NCBI GenBank assembly: GCA_964602595.1
Contig: CAZRRO010000015.1
Coordinates: 110,636-174,635, forward strand
Direction of reading: 5' to 3'
DNA length: 64,000 nt
Origin: CAIWAH01 sp964602595
Lineage (GTDB): Bacteria; Verrucomicrobiota; Verrucomicrobiia; Limisphaerales; UBA9464
The position numbers and the translations under genes are program-made. The notes beneath the pieces were generated by a model. It was given only the letters and a program-made list of their open reading frames with translations, was not told where the DNA came from and did not search any database. Shown in pieces: positions 28,801-36,873 of this stretch. Position 1 is the stretch's first letter. Every line of letters begins with the position of its first letter.

Positions 28801-30284
28801 AGGCGCCGGCGGAACTGAAGGCCGTGCGTGATCAGCTCGTCCGCCTGAGCCGCGCCAGCGGCAACGCGACCACCCGCGCCGCCGCCTGGGCTTCCCTGGC
28901 CGCCGCCGACAATTCCTTCGACACCGTCTGGCCGTCTGCCAGCGCCACGCCGGCCACCCTGACCGACTTGCTGGGCGGCATCCCGTTGCTCAACGACGCC
29001 GACTTCCGCGCCAAGGCCTACGCCTCCGTGAAGCCGCTGGTCACCGGTGACTCGCCGCTGACCAAGGAAGCCGCCGGCAAGGGCGGCGCCCGTTACGTCC
29101 GCATCGAACTGCCCCGCAACGGCACGCTCACGCTCGCCGAAGTCGAGGTCTTCGCCGGTGGCCAGAACGTCGCCGTCAAAGGCACCGCCCGGCAATCGAG
29201 CACCTCGAACGGTGGTGACGCCGCGAAGGCGATCGACGGCAAGACCCACGGCATCTTCGGCATGGGTTCACAGACCCATTCGCAGGAAGGCGAACGCAAT
29301 CCGTGGTGGGAAGTGGACCTAGGTTCCGAACAGCCGGTGGAAGCCGTGTCCGTCTGGAATCGCACCGAGGGTGACCTCGGCAAGCGCCTCGACGGCTTCA
29401 CCCTCACGCTGCTGGACAACGCCCGGCAGGAAGTCTTCGCGCAGAAGGCCATTCCGGCACCCGCCCAAAGCGTTCGGCTCTCCGCGGCGGTGGACGCTGC
29501 CGGCAGTCTCCGCCGCGCTGCCATCCGCGCGTTGCTGGCGATGAATGACAAACCCGAGGAAGTCTTCGCGACGCTGGCCGGCCTCGTGGCCAAGGGCGAT
29601 CTCGTCAATGCCGCTGCCCAAGGTCTGCGCCAATTGCCGCGCACCGCGTGGACGGCCGGTCCCGCCGCCAGCGCCGCCAATGCCCTTGTGAAATGGGCCA
29701 AGGCCGTGCCTGCCGAAAATCGCACCGACCTCAACTACGTGGAGGCGCTCCAGACCGCGGCCGACCTTGCGGGCCTGCTGCCCGAGGCCGCCGCGAACGT
29801 GCTGCGGGGCGAACTCAAGCAGCTCCGGGTTGCCGTGTTTGTCGTCCGCACCGTGCGTGAACAGATGCGTTACGACACCCCGCGCATCGTCGTGGAGGCG
29901 GGCAAGCCCTTCGAGATCGTCCTCGAGAACGACGACTTCATGCCCCACAACATGGTGATCGTGAAGCCGGCGTCCCGCGAACTCGTGGGTGCCGTCGCCG
30001 ACACCATGCAGCCCACCGCCCTGGACGGCCAGGGCCGGGCCTTCGTGCCGGCGAACCCGAACATCCTCGGCGCCACCCGGCTGCTGGAATCCGGCACCCG
30101 CGCGACGCTCAAGCTCACCGCGCCCACCGCGGCCGGTGACTACGAATACGTCTGCACCTTCCCCGGCCACTGGCCCGTGATGTGGGGTCGCCTGATCGTG
30201 ACGTCTGACGTGGACGCCTACTTGGCGAAGAACCCGGTGGCTCCCGCGGTCGGTGCCGGCCACGGCCACACGCCGGGCGAATAA
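25863..30284 (+). CDS. Giant secreted dehydrogenase: SGNH, membrane-bound-dehydrogenase, HEAT, discoidin and cupredoxin domains
   Basis: 1473 residues with a signal peptide (MNHLRAFALSLACSLALVAQ). Domains in order: an SGNH/GDSL-like domain (about 27-240, with GDHVALVGG and FFGYNESF); a six-bladed propeller of the planctomycete/verrucomicrobial membrane-bound dehydrogenase type (about 355-730, with WDTKGRLWIAAW and EDTNGDGKADKETVFADDL); HEAT-like repeats (about 730-1050); an F5/8 type C (discoidin) domain (about 1077-1210, RYVRIELPRNGTLTLAEVEV); and a C-terminal cupredoxin (about 1330-1445). Type 1 copper ligands are visible as His in MPHNMV and Cys, His and Met in YVCTFPGHWPVMWG. No CxxCH heme motif is seen, so copper may replace the cytochrome usually fused to this family. 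Likely role: periplasmic oxidation of a sugar or alcohol. Confidence 0.85.
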   Translation: MNHLRAFALSLACSLALVAQSRLQLQPGDHVALVGGALADRMQHSGYFESLVHERFADNKLVFRNLAAAGDEVVTRHRSENFGSPDDWLGRVQADVILAFFGYNESFQGADALPKFRTDLDTWVKHVRAGNYSGKGSPRVVLFSPAANEKHRDANYPDLTPNNANVRLYAAAIAEVAKANSVPFVDVFEPSLRLFTAAAAKGQSLTINGFLLSDEGDKQLAPVLFEGLFGEKAPTGDLEKLRAVVNEKNWQWHQRYRTVDGYNVYGGRSALAYQAGKGGFISDRNPAEPYISNYKVMQEEMSQRDVLTANRDKRVWAVAKDGDLVVDDSNLPAVTPIESNKPGPNADKSPVYLDGQEAISKMTVHSGMKVNLFADEKQFPNLVNPVQMAWDTKGRLWIAAWLNYPERTPTSKVGDKLLVYEDTNGDGKADKETVFADDLNCPTGFQFYQDGVLVMQAPDLWFMRDTNGDGKADKMERVLMGMDSADSHHTANAICLDPGGSIYLSDGVFHRTQVETGNGPIRNNDAAIYRYEPRTGQFETYIPYGFANPHGRVFDYWGNDFVTDATGNANYFGPAFSGRLDYPAKHPGMREFWNRPSRPCPATGILTSRHFPEEFQGNFLNLNVIGFQGIFRVKVSEDGSGLKGETLENLISSSDPNFRPIAISTGPDGAIYFADWHQNIIGHMQHHLRDPNRGHQYGRIYRITYAGRDLLKPVKIDGQPIAALLNLLKEPENQTRELAKIELGKRDTAQVIAAVKSWAAGLDKKDAAYEHHMMEALWVHQWHNVVNVELLSRMLASPEANARAAAGRVLCYWRDRVPDALARFAKLAEDENSRVRLEAVRGASFYRTAAAADVALAALKRPLDYYLEYCLKETLRQLEPYWRKAIAAGQPVAKDNAAGLGYLLKSLNTAEVMKLPRVEPVIADLLGRTGVTDADRATALNDLATLRKASRTSLLLGLLENPGSRAEDATGSLARLLPTQAPAELKAVRDQLVRLSRASGNATTRAAAWASLAAADNSFDTVWPSASATPATLTDLLGGIPLLNDADFRAKAYASVKPLVTGDSPLTKEAAGKGGARYVRIELPRNGTLTLAEVEVFAGGQNVAVKGTARQSSTSNGGDAAKAIDGKTHGIFGMGSQTHSQEGERNPWWEVDLGSEQPVEAVSVWNRTEGDLGKRLDGFTLTLLDNARQEVFAQKAIPAPAQSVRLSAAVDAAGSLRRAAIRALLAMNDKPEEVFATLAGLVAKGDLVNAAAQGLRQLPRTAWTAGPAASAANALVKWAKAVPAENRTDLNYVEALQTAADLAGLLPEAAANVLRGELKQLRVAVFVVRTVREQMRYDTPRIVVEAGKPFEIVLENDDFMPHNMVIVKPASRELVGAVADTMQPTALDGQGRAFVPANPNILGATRLLESGTRATLKLTAPTAAGDYEYVCTFPGHWPVMWGRLIVTSDVDAYLAKNPVAPAVGAGHGHTPGE

Positions 30285-30310
30285 GCCGCCGGTTCGACGG
30301 CAGCTGCAAG

Positions 30311-30342
30311 GGGCGGGTTGCGCAGGCAACCCGCCCTTTTTC
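30311..30342 (+). terminator. Rho-independent terminator
   Basis: An 11-bp perfect stem GGGCGGGTTGC (30311-30321) with GCAACCCGCCC (30326-30336), a GCAG loop, then a run of T. It ends the giant dehydrogenase gene and reaches the stop of the convergent Vsr gene. Confidence 0.88.
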
Positions 30343-30853
30343 ATTTGGCCCGGGATGGTTTTGCCCGGTCCACCGCGAACGAAAACCACCGCCGGAGTCG
30401 CCGCACCAATTGGGTCTCACGCTTCCGCGCCAGTTCGTGTTCCCAGATGCGGAGCACACGCCAACCGGCGCGGCGGAGGGCCCGGTCAGCCCGCCGATCT
30501 CGGGCGACGTTGGCGACGAACTTCTTTCGCCAGAAGGCCGCGTTGCCCTTCGGCTTCGTGCCGTGCTGCGGGCAGCCGTGCCAGAAGCAGCCGTCCACGA
30601 ACACGGCCAGGCGGAGTTTCGGGAAGATGAAGTCGGGGCGGACCTGGAAGCTTGCGCGCCCCGGCGGGATAATAGCGGCTCCGCGGCCACGCGGCGCGGG
30701 TGTTTCGCAGCGAAGGACGAGCTGGCGCCGCCAGCCGGTGATCCGGAATGCCCGGAAGATCCGCGCCAACGCTAGTTCCGTCCGCGCGTTGCCTCGCGAA
30801 CGGATCCGCGCCATTAGCTTGGAGCGCTGGGCCTGCGAATAGATGTCCGCCAC
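30341..30853 (-). CDS. vsr: Very short patch repair endonuclease (Vsr), orphan
   Basis: 170 residues from a GTG at 30853, giving the family N-terminus ADIYSQAQRSKLMARIRSRG; the open frame extends to 31315 without family similarity. Catalytic-core motifs RPDFIFPKLRLAVFVDGCFW, HGCPQH and GWRVLRIWEHEL are intact. Vsr nicks 5' of T in T:G mismatches made by deamination of 5-methylcytosine and is normally paired with a cytosine methyltransferase; none is present here. A stretch of about 22 residues (from CETPAPRGRG) sits between VLR and RPDF where the family usually has a few residues, and it looks like a repeat insertion. Confidence 0.9.
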   Translation of the reverse strand: MADIYSQAQRSKLMARIRSRGNARTELALARIFRAFRITGWRRQLVLRCETPAPRGRGAAIIPPGRASFQVRPDFIFPKLRLAVFVDGCFWHGCPQHGTKPKGNAAFWRKKFVANVARDRRADRALRRAGWRVLRIWEHELARKRETQLVRRLRRWFSFAVDRAKPSRAK

Positions 30854-30986
30854 GGCCGTGGTGTAGCCGCAGGCGACGGTCGCGCCACGGAGAAAGCGCG
30901 CTTTGCACCGGCAATGCCACCGCCTCACTCGGGTCGGGGATTGCCGCACCGCCAAGGCCCGGCATTGTTGCGGCGGATTCCTCTTC

Positions 30987-33608
30987 ATGTTCCCGGGCCG
31001 ATCCATGACCTCCGCCGTTGCCACGCTGCTACTTGCCGTGGCGGCCGGGCCGTTGCGCGGATCGGAACCGGTCCGCTTTTCCCGGGAGATTCTGCCGCTG
31101 TTGTCGGACAACTGCTTTGGCTGCCACGGCCCGGACGAGAAGGGGCGCAAGGGCGGGCTCCGGCTCGATACCCGTGAAGGTGCTTTGGGCAAAGGGAAGA
31201 GCGGCGAACCCGCTATCGTGCCAAAGGACAGCGCCCGCAGCGAAGTGATCCGCCGCCTGCTCACCGCCGATGCGGACGACGTGATGCCGCCGCCGAAGTC
31301 GAACCGAACGCTCACGCCCGCTCAGGTGGATTTGCTGCGGCGTTGGATCGATGAAGGCGCCGTGTGGGGCAAACACTGGGCTTACGAACCACCGGTGCGG
31401 CCAGCCATTCCGGAAATTCAGAATTCGGAATTCGGAGTTCGGAACTCGATTGATGCCTTCGTGCAGGCGCAGTTGGCGAAAGAAGGGCTCGTGCCTTCGC
31501 ATGAAGCCTCACCCGCTACGATGATCCGGCGGGTGACGCTGGACCTGACCGGCCTGCCCCCGACGCCGGAGGAAGTGGCGGCGTTCGAGCGCGAATGCGC
31601 GGAGGAGGAGAATCTGGAAGGCAGGAAGACAGGAAGGCGAACGAACGGGAACCGTTCCAGTTCTCCGCCCCGTCCCCTTTCCGGCTTTCCTGCCTTCCAG
31701 ATTAAATCGCCGAGTTCCGCCTACGAACGCCTCGTGGACCGCCTGCTCACCTCGCCCCGGTTCGGCGAACGCATGGCGTGGGACTGGCTCGAGGCCGCGC
31801 GTTACGCCGACTCCAATGGCTACCAAGGCGACAGCGAGCGCACCATGTGGCCGTGGCGCGACTGGGTGGTGGACGCCTTCAACCGCAACCTGCCCTTCGA
31901 TCAGTTCACCGTGTGGCAGTTGGCCGGTGACCGCCTGCCGTCGGCGACCCACGAGCAGCGCCTTGCGACCGGCTTCCTCCGCAACCACATGATCAACGGC
32001 GAGGGCGGCCGCATCCCGGAGGAGAACCGCATTGATTACCTCTTCGACCAGACCGAAACCGTCGCCACGGTCTGGCTCGGTGCGACCTTCAACTGCACCC
32101 GTTGCCACGACCACAAATACGATCCCTACACGCAGCGCGACTACTACGGCCTGCTCGCGTTCTTCAACCAGACGATTGTGGACGGCAGCGGCGGCAACCC
32201 GCAGTCGCCGCCGAACCTCGCCGTGCCCAAACCGGAGCAGACGCTGCGCCTGAACGAGATCGAGGCGAAGCTGGCTTCGGTGATCCGCGCGACGGAGCAG
32301 TTCGAGGCGGTGAAGTTCGCCCGCCCTGACGGCAAACCGATCGAAGAGGCTCCGGCCGCGAAGGAACTTCCGAAGGAAATCCTGGAACAGCTCAAGGTTG
32401 CGCCGCGCGACCGGGACGGCGGCCGGTTGGAGAAGCTCGCGGCGCACTGGAGGGAAACCGATCCCGCCCACGTGCGAGTGCTCGACGAACAGCGCCAGAC
32501 CCGCGACGCCCGCAATGCCGTCGCCTGGAGCATTCCGTGGGTGATGGTGATGGAGGACATGCCGAAGCCGCGCGCGACGTTCATCCTGAACCGTGGCAAC
32601 TACCTCAAGCCGGGTGCGGAAGTCCCGATGGCGGTGCCCGCGAGCCTCACGGTTGAGGCCAAGCAGGCGCCGGCGGACCGGCTCAGCCTGGCGCAGTGGC
32701 TCGTCGCGCCGGAGAACCCGTTGACCGCGCGCGTCACCGTGAACCGGCTGTGGCAATCGTTCCTTGGTGTGGGCCTGGTGAAGACGACCGAAGACTTCGG
32801 CGTGCAGGGCGAGAAGCCGGCCAACCCGGAACTCCTCGACTGGCTGGCCACCGAGTTCGTCGCATCGGGTTGGGATGTGAAGCATCTGGTCCGGCTCATC
32901 GTGACGAGCGCGACCTACCGGCAGTCGTCCAAGGTGACGCCGGCGCAGTTCGAGCGCGACCCGGAGAACCGGCTGCTCGCCCGCGGACCGCGTTTCCGGA
33001 TGCCGTCGTGGATGATCCGCGACGCGGCGTTGGCCGCGGCCGGCCTGCTCACGCCGGACGTGGGTGGCGCGCCGGTGAAGCCGTATCAGCCGGCAGGCGT
33101 GTGGGAGGAGGCGACCTTCGGCAACAAACGCTACACGCAGGACCACGGCGCCGCGCTGTATCGGCGCAGCCTCTACGTGTTCTGGCGGCGCATCATCGGC
33201 CCGACGATGTTCTTCGACGTGGCGAGCCGGCAGACCTGCACGGTGAAGACGCCACGCACCAACGTCCCGCTGCACGCGCTCCTCACACTGAACGACCCGG
33301 CCTACGTCGAAGCCGCCCGGGCGCTGGCCGAACGGGTGCTGGACGGCGCCTCGAACGACACGGACCGACTGGCTCTCGCCTATCAACGCGTGCTGGGCCG
33401 GGCACCAAAAGCCGAGGAGGTGAAGATCGCGCTCCGTGGCTTGGAACGGCATCGGCGCGACTACGCCGCGGATCGCGACGCGGCGAACAAGCTGTTGGCC
33501 GTGGGCGAAGGGGTCCGTGATGCCAAATTCGATCCGGTGGAACATGCCGCGTGGACCGTCGTGTGCAGCACGTTGCTGAACACGGACGAGGCATTGACGA
33601 AGGAATGA
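30987..33608 (+). CDS. DUF1549/DUF1553 protein with planctomycete-type cytochrome c domain
   Basis: About 873 residues from ATG 30987; ATG 31005 is an alternative. Both give a signal peptide. The N-terminal PSCyt1 domain has a heme motif in NCFGCHG (about residue 41). DUF1549 follows, with a second CxxCH in CTRCHDH (about 370), then DUF1553 (ADRLSLAQWLVAPENPLTARV, RTNVPLHALLTLNDP). This protein class is exported and typically paired with a DUF1501 protein; it is thought to act in breakdown of complex substrates. Two repeat tracts are translated in frame (IQNSEFGVRNS and about 31 residues beginning NLEGRKTGRR). The DUF1501 partner lies 0.7 kb downstream. Confidence 0.93.
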   Translation: MFPGRSMTSAVATLLLAVAAGPLRGSEPVRFSREILPLLSDNCFGCHGPDEKGRKGGLRLDTREGALGKGKSGEPAIVPKDSARSEVIRRLLTADADDVMPPPKSNRTLTPAQVDLLRRWIDEGAVWGKHWAYEPPVRPAIPEIQNSEFGVRNSIDAFVQAQLAKEGLVPSHEASPATMIRRVTLDLTGLPPTPEEVAAFERECAEEENLEGRKTGRRTNGNRSSSPPRPLSGFPAFQIKSPSSAYERLVDRLLTSPRFGERMAWDWLEAARYADSNGYQGDSERTMWPWRDWVVDAFNRNLPFDQFTVWQLAGDRLPSATHEQRLATGFLRNHMINGEGGRIPEENRIDYLFDQTETVATVWLGATFNCTRCHDHKYDPYTQRDYYGLLAFFNQTIVDGSGGNPQSPPNLAVPKPEQTLRLNEIEAKLASVIRATEQFEAVKFARPDGKPIEEAPAAKELPKEILEQLKVAPRDRDGGRLEKLAAHWRETDPAHVRVLDEQRQTRDARNAVAWSIPWVMVMEDMPKPRATFILNRGNYLKPGAEVPMAVPASLTVEAKQAPADRLSLAQWLVAPENPLTARVTVNRLWQSFLGVGLVKTTEDFGVQGEKPANPELLDWLATEFVASGWDVKHLVRLIVTSATYRQSSKVTPAQFERDPENRLLARGPRFRMPSWMIRDAALAAAGLLTPDVGGAPVKPYQPAGVWEEATFGNKRYTQDHGAALYRRSLYVFWRRIIGPTMFFDVASRQTCTVKTPRTNVPLHALLTLNDPAYVEAARALAERVLDGASNDTDRLALAYQRVLGRAPKAEEVKIALRGLERHRRDYAADRDAANKLLAVGEGVRDAKFDPVEHAAWTVVCSTLLNTDEALTKE
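31411..31448. repeat. AATTC-rich tract inside coding sequence
   Basis: An imperfect tandem tract of GGAATTC/GGAGTTC units, encoding EIQNSEFGVRNS in the DUF1549 protein. It falls between the cytochrome domain and DUF1549, where linkers vary. A similar tract, with AATTGG units, lies in the ABC permease at 40341. Confidence 0.65.
31611..31703. repeat. Paired inverted-repeat element inserted in frame in the DUF1549 gene
   Basis: A perfect 17-bp arm AATCTGGAAGGCAGGAA (31611-31627) is mirrored by TTCCTGCCTTCCAGATT (31687-31703), and the similarity continues inward imperfectly for about 15 more bases. The 93-bp unit adds 31 codons without a stop. Confidence 0.85.
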
Positions 33609-33640
33609 GCGACAGCTGCCCCAAAGACAACCGGTTGCGC

Positions 33641-34141
33641 TTACTTTTGAACGATCGGACACGTCAACTGGCCCGATGTGACGACTGTGTCCACAATTGT
33701 TTTGTCCAGAAGCATGACCACTTGTAGCTCTGGCCATGGAATGTAAGGAACCTGTGGCGATTTCCCGGAGAACTGGAAGGTGGCAAACCACACCTTGTGC
33801 CACTTTCTGGCATCACCTTCGTTTGCCAATAGGCGAACATCGACATCACCAATCGAGACGCCGTGCAGTTTAAGCTGCGAAAGATTCTCCCGGGTGGCTT
33901 CCAGATGGGCACGTGCCAACTTGACGCCTTCAAGAATGTTCAACGGACATTCCTCGACATCCGGATTCCATTGGAAAGAAGCCACGTGCCTAAGCAGTTT
34001 TTGTTTTGGCAGAATAAACTCAATGGTCAGAGATCTCTCGACGCTGCGTGTCAGACGGCAGCCATGTTCGGTTTCCTCTCCAAACCCGTTGGCCAAGAAC
34101 ACAACCAGGAAGGATAAGCAGCAGATTAATGTGACCTTCAT
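33641..34141 (-). CDS. Small secreted protein of unknown function
   Basis: 166 residues from ATG 34141 (MKVTLICCLSFLVVFLANGFG), a strong signal peptide; the open frame extends upstream to 34279. The mature protein contains EETEHGCRLTRSVERSLTIEF and is not recognised. It lies antisense between the DUF1549/1553 gene and the DUF1501 gene, which are usually adjacent. Its base composition is visibly less GC-rich than its neighbours, with more A/T-ending codons, suggesting later arrival. A small lipid- or metal-related envelope protein is possible but unsupported. Confidence 0.6.
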   Translation of the reverse strand: MKVTLICCLSFLVVFLANGFGEETEHGCRLTRSVERSLTIEFILPKQKLLRHVASFQWNPDVEECPLNILEGVKLARAHLEATRENLSQLKLHGVSIGDVDVRLLANEGDARKWHKVWFATFQFSGKSPQVPYIPWPELQVVMLLDKTIVDTVVTSGQLTCPIVQK

Positions 34142-34311
34142 CGGTGGGCTATTCGACTGTGGTTGGGACAAGAATGTGGACCAATTGACGAGACTCGCGT
34201 CCTGTCTTGAGGAACTTCGAATCAATACCTGCTCGCCAACTGTCTTGGTTGTAGATGACTTCGGTGAACTGAAATTCAATTGAGGTGTGCCCTTCGAATT
34301 CCATGCTGCCC

Positions 34312-35778
34312 ATGAACCCGCTTCACGAACGAGCCCTTCACCTCACCCGGCGCGAGTTCCTCGGGCGGTCTGCCACGGGTTTGGGTCTCGCCGCGCTCGG
34401 CGGCTTGTTGGGGCGCGAAGGACTGCTCGCTGCGCCGACGGCGACGGGTGGGCAACCGCGTTTATCCGGTCTCCCGCACGTCGCACCGAAGGCGAAGCGC
34501 GTCATCTACCTGTTCCAGAACGGCGCGCCGACGCACGTCGATCTCTTCGACTACAAACCCAAGCTCCAGGAGCTCCACGGCAAGCCGGTTCCGGACAGTT
34601 ACATCGGTGGCAAACGCTTCAGCACCATGACCGGCAAGGCCGATGGCAAGCTGCTGCTCGCGCCGGTCGAGCCGTTTCATCAGCGCGGCCAGAGCGGCGC
34701 GTGGGTGAGCGAGTTCCTGCCGCACACGGCGCAGATCGTGGACGATCTCTGCTTCGTGAAGAGCCTGCACACCGACGCCGTGAACCACGCCCCGGGCATC
34801 TCGCTGATGCTCAGCGGCGCGCAGATTCCCGGCCGGCCGACGCTCGGCGCGTGGCTCACCTACGGCTTGGGTAGCGACACGGAGAATTTGCCTGCCTTCG
34901 TCGTGATGACCTCGGTGAGCAAGGGCACGAGCTGCGGCCAGATCTTCTACGACTTCTACTGGGGCTCGGGCTTCCTGCCGTCGCGGTATCAGGGCGTGAA
35001 GTTCCGCGGTAGCGGCGAACCCGTGCTGTATCTCGGCGACCCGGACGGCCTGAGCCGGTCCACCCGGCGCGCGATGCTGGACGACTTGGCGGAACTCAAC
35101 GAACTCAAGCTGCGTGAACACGGCGACCCCGAGATCGCGACGCGCATCGCCCAATACGAGATGGCGTTCCGGATGCAGACCAGCGTGCCGGAACTCGCCG
35201 ACGTGTCGCGCGAGCCGCAATCGGTGCTCGACCTCTACGGGCCGGCCGTGAAGGAGCAGGGCACCTACGCCTACAATTGCCTCATGGCGCGCCGGCTCAT
35301 CGAACGTGGCGTGCGCTGCGTGCAGGTGATGCACGGCGGGTGGGATCAGCACAACAGCCTCACCACCGAACTCTACAACCAGTGCCGCGACACCGACCAG
35401 CCGAGCGCCGGCCTTGTTGCCGACCTGAAGCAGCGCGGCCTGCTCGACGACACACTGGTGATCTGGGGCGGCGAGTTTGGCCGCACGCCGTTCATCCAGG
35501 GCAACATAGACGACCGCAAACGCTGGGGCCGCGACCATCATCCCTACGCCTTCACGAGCTGGCTCGCCGGCGGCGGCGTGAAACCCGGCCTCACCTACGG
35601 CGAGACGGACGACCTGGGCATGAATGTCCTCCGCGATCCGGTCCACGTGCACGACTTCCAGGCCACGATCCTGCACCTGCTCGGCATCAACCACGAGAAG
35701 CTGACCTACCGCTTCCAAGGCCGCGACTTCCGCCTCACGGACATCCACGGCGAGGTGGTGAAGGGCATTCTGGCCTGA
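34312..35778 (+). CDS. DUF1501 family exported protein
   Basis: About 488 residues from ATG 34312 (MNPLHERALHLTRREFLGRS); ATG 34303 and GTG 34285 are upstream alternatives. The TRREFLGRS sequence is a twin-arginine export signal. Family motifs include AKRVIYLFQNGAPTHVDLFD, DAVNHAPGISLMLSG, VQVMHGGWDQHNSL, WGGEFGRTP and RDHHPYAFTSWLAGG. DUF1501 proteins belong to the alkaline phosphatase/sulfatase superfamily and are regularly encoded next to DUF1549/1553 proteins in Planctomycetes and Verrucomicrobia. The pair probably acts on a shared extracytoplasmic substrate that is not known. Confidence 0.92.
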   Translation: MNPLHERALHLTRREFLGRSATGLGLAALGGLLGREGLLAAPTATGGQPRLSGLPHVAPKAKRVIYLFQNGAPTHVDLFDYKPKLQELHGKPVPDSYIGGKRFSTMTGKADGKLLLAPVEPFHQRGQSGAWVSEFLPHTAQIVDDLCFVKSLHTDAVNHAPGISLMLSGAQIPGRPTLGAWLTYGLGSDTENLPAFVVMTSVSKGTSCGQIFYDFYWGSGFLPSRYQGVKFRGSGEPVLYLGDPDGLSRSTRRAMLDDLAELNELKLREHGDPEIATRIAQYEMAFRMQTSVPELADVSREPQSVLDLYGPAVKEQGTYAYNCLMARRLIERGVRCVQVMHGGWDQHNSLTTELYNQCRDTDQPSAGLVADLKQRGLLDDTLVIWGGEFGRTPFIQGNIDDRKRWGRDHHPYAFTSWLAGGGVKPGLTYGETDDLGMNVLRDPVHVHDFQATILHLLGINHEKLTYRFQGRDFRLTDIHGEVVKGILA

Positions 35779-36294
35779 CGGTCCGCCGAGGAACTGATCG
35801 CCGAGGATCCTGCCTAAAGAGGTCCTGAATTCCTGCGAAAGCGCAAACCTCGTGACCGCGTCACGTTGTATCGGGGAGCCACGCGGGGTTGCCACCGTCC
35901 AGCTGGTTTGGGCGGCTTTTCCGTCTGGCACGGTGTTGGCGCCGGGCGGCCGCCCGGCGTTTGCGGCGGTCCCGAGTTCGTCGCGTCTCCCCGACCCAGA
36001 CTCGGTTCTGGAGCCGCCCCCCCCGGAGCGCCATCCCGCGGTCTAACTCGAAGAGTCGCCGAAGCATTTCAGCGGCGACAGTTCGTATCGCGAGGTGGAC
36101 TAGCCAGCAACATGGCCATACTCACGCCCTGAACATCGCCACGCCTCCTTTCATGGCGCCGACCGACCTCGGCTTGGACATGGCCAAACCCTTCTGTCGC
36201 CGCCTGCGGGAATGCCCCAGTTCGTCAGTCTCAATCTGAATTCCTCGGTGGTGTGGTGTGGGCGCACTCGGCGACTCAGAGGTTGGACTGCCGT
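35779..36294. other. Non-coding gap with an 18-bp perfect palindrome
   Basis: About 516 bp lie between the DUF1501 stop and the convergent DUF456 stop with no credible gene; the short open frames there lack family similarity or signals. A perfect palindrome GCCGGGCGGCCGCCCGGC sits at 35941-35958 with no T-run after it, and a run of eight C lies near 36020. It may be a decayed gene or a long 3' region. Confidence 0.5.
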
Positions 36295-36804
36295 TCATGC
36301 CGGCGTCACCAGCCGGCCCCACAGCACGCTCAGCACAAACATCCCGATCATCCCGAGGCAGCACGCCACCTTGCCCAACGTTCCCGCCACCACGCCGACC
36401 GCTGCCCCAATCCCGGCCTTGCCGGCCTCGCGCCATTCGCGTCCACCCAGCATTTCCGCGAGCATCGCGCCCACTAGCGGGAACAGCAGAAGCCCGAGCG
36501 GTGGCCACAGGATTCCCAGCACGGCGCCGACGCCCGCGCCGACCATGCCGCGCCAGGTGGCGCCCAGCTTCTTCGCGCCGTAGGTCGTCGCGAGGAAATC
36601 CATCAGCACCGAGAAGGCCGCCAGCAGTCCCAGCAGGATGATCACGAGCCACGAGGCGCCGTGGTCGCCGAAGTAGAGTTTGTGGCCCAGCGCCGCCACG
36701 AAGACCACCGGCGTGCCCGGCAGCGCCGGCAGGACTGCGCCGACCAACCCGATCAGCATCAGCAGCAGGGTCAGCACGAGTCCCACGATTTCGGCGGCGT
36801 CCAT
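36295..36804 (-). CDS. DUF456 family membrane protein
   Basis: 169 residues from ATG 36804 (MDAAEIVGLVLTLLLMLIG); the open frame extends 12 codons upstream. It has about five membrane helices and glycine-rich small-residue segments typical of DUF456 (GAVLPALPGTPVVFVAALGH, FLATTYGAKKLGATWRG, LGILWPPLGLLLFPLVGAM). The family function is unknown. It is last in a minus-strand run after GlnK, Amt and the lipoprotein methyltransferase. Confidence 0.88.
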   Translation of the reverse strand: MDAAEIVGLVLTLLLMLIGLVGAVLPALPGTPVVFVAALGHKLYFGDHGASWLVIILLGLLAAFSVLMDFLATTYGAKKLGATWRGMVGAGVGAVLGILWPPLGLLLFPLVGAMLAEMLGGREWREAGKAGIGAAVGVVAGTLGKVACCLGMIGMFVLSVLWGRLVTPA

Positions 36805-36873
36805 GTTCACGACGCTAACCACCCGCGGCCACCGAGCCAAGTTGCGGGAATCCGCGACGGGAAATTCCAGCGG

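Noticed and set aside
31509..33803. 764-codon minus-strand open frame
   Set aside because: Antisense to the DUF1549/1553 gene, which has clear heme and family motifs.
34462..35931. 489-codon minus-strand open frame
   Set aside because: Antisense to the DUF1501 gene with no recognisable domains.
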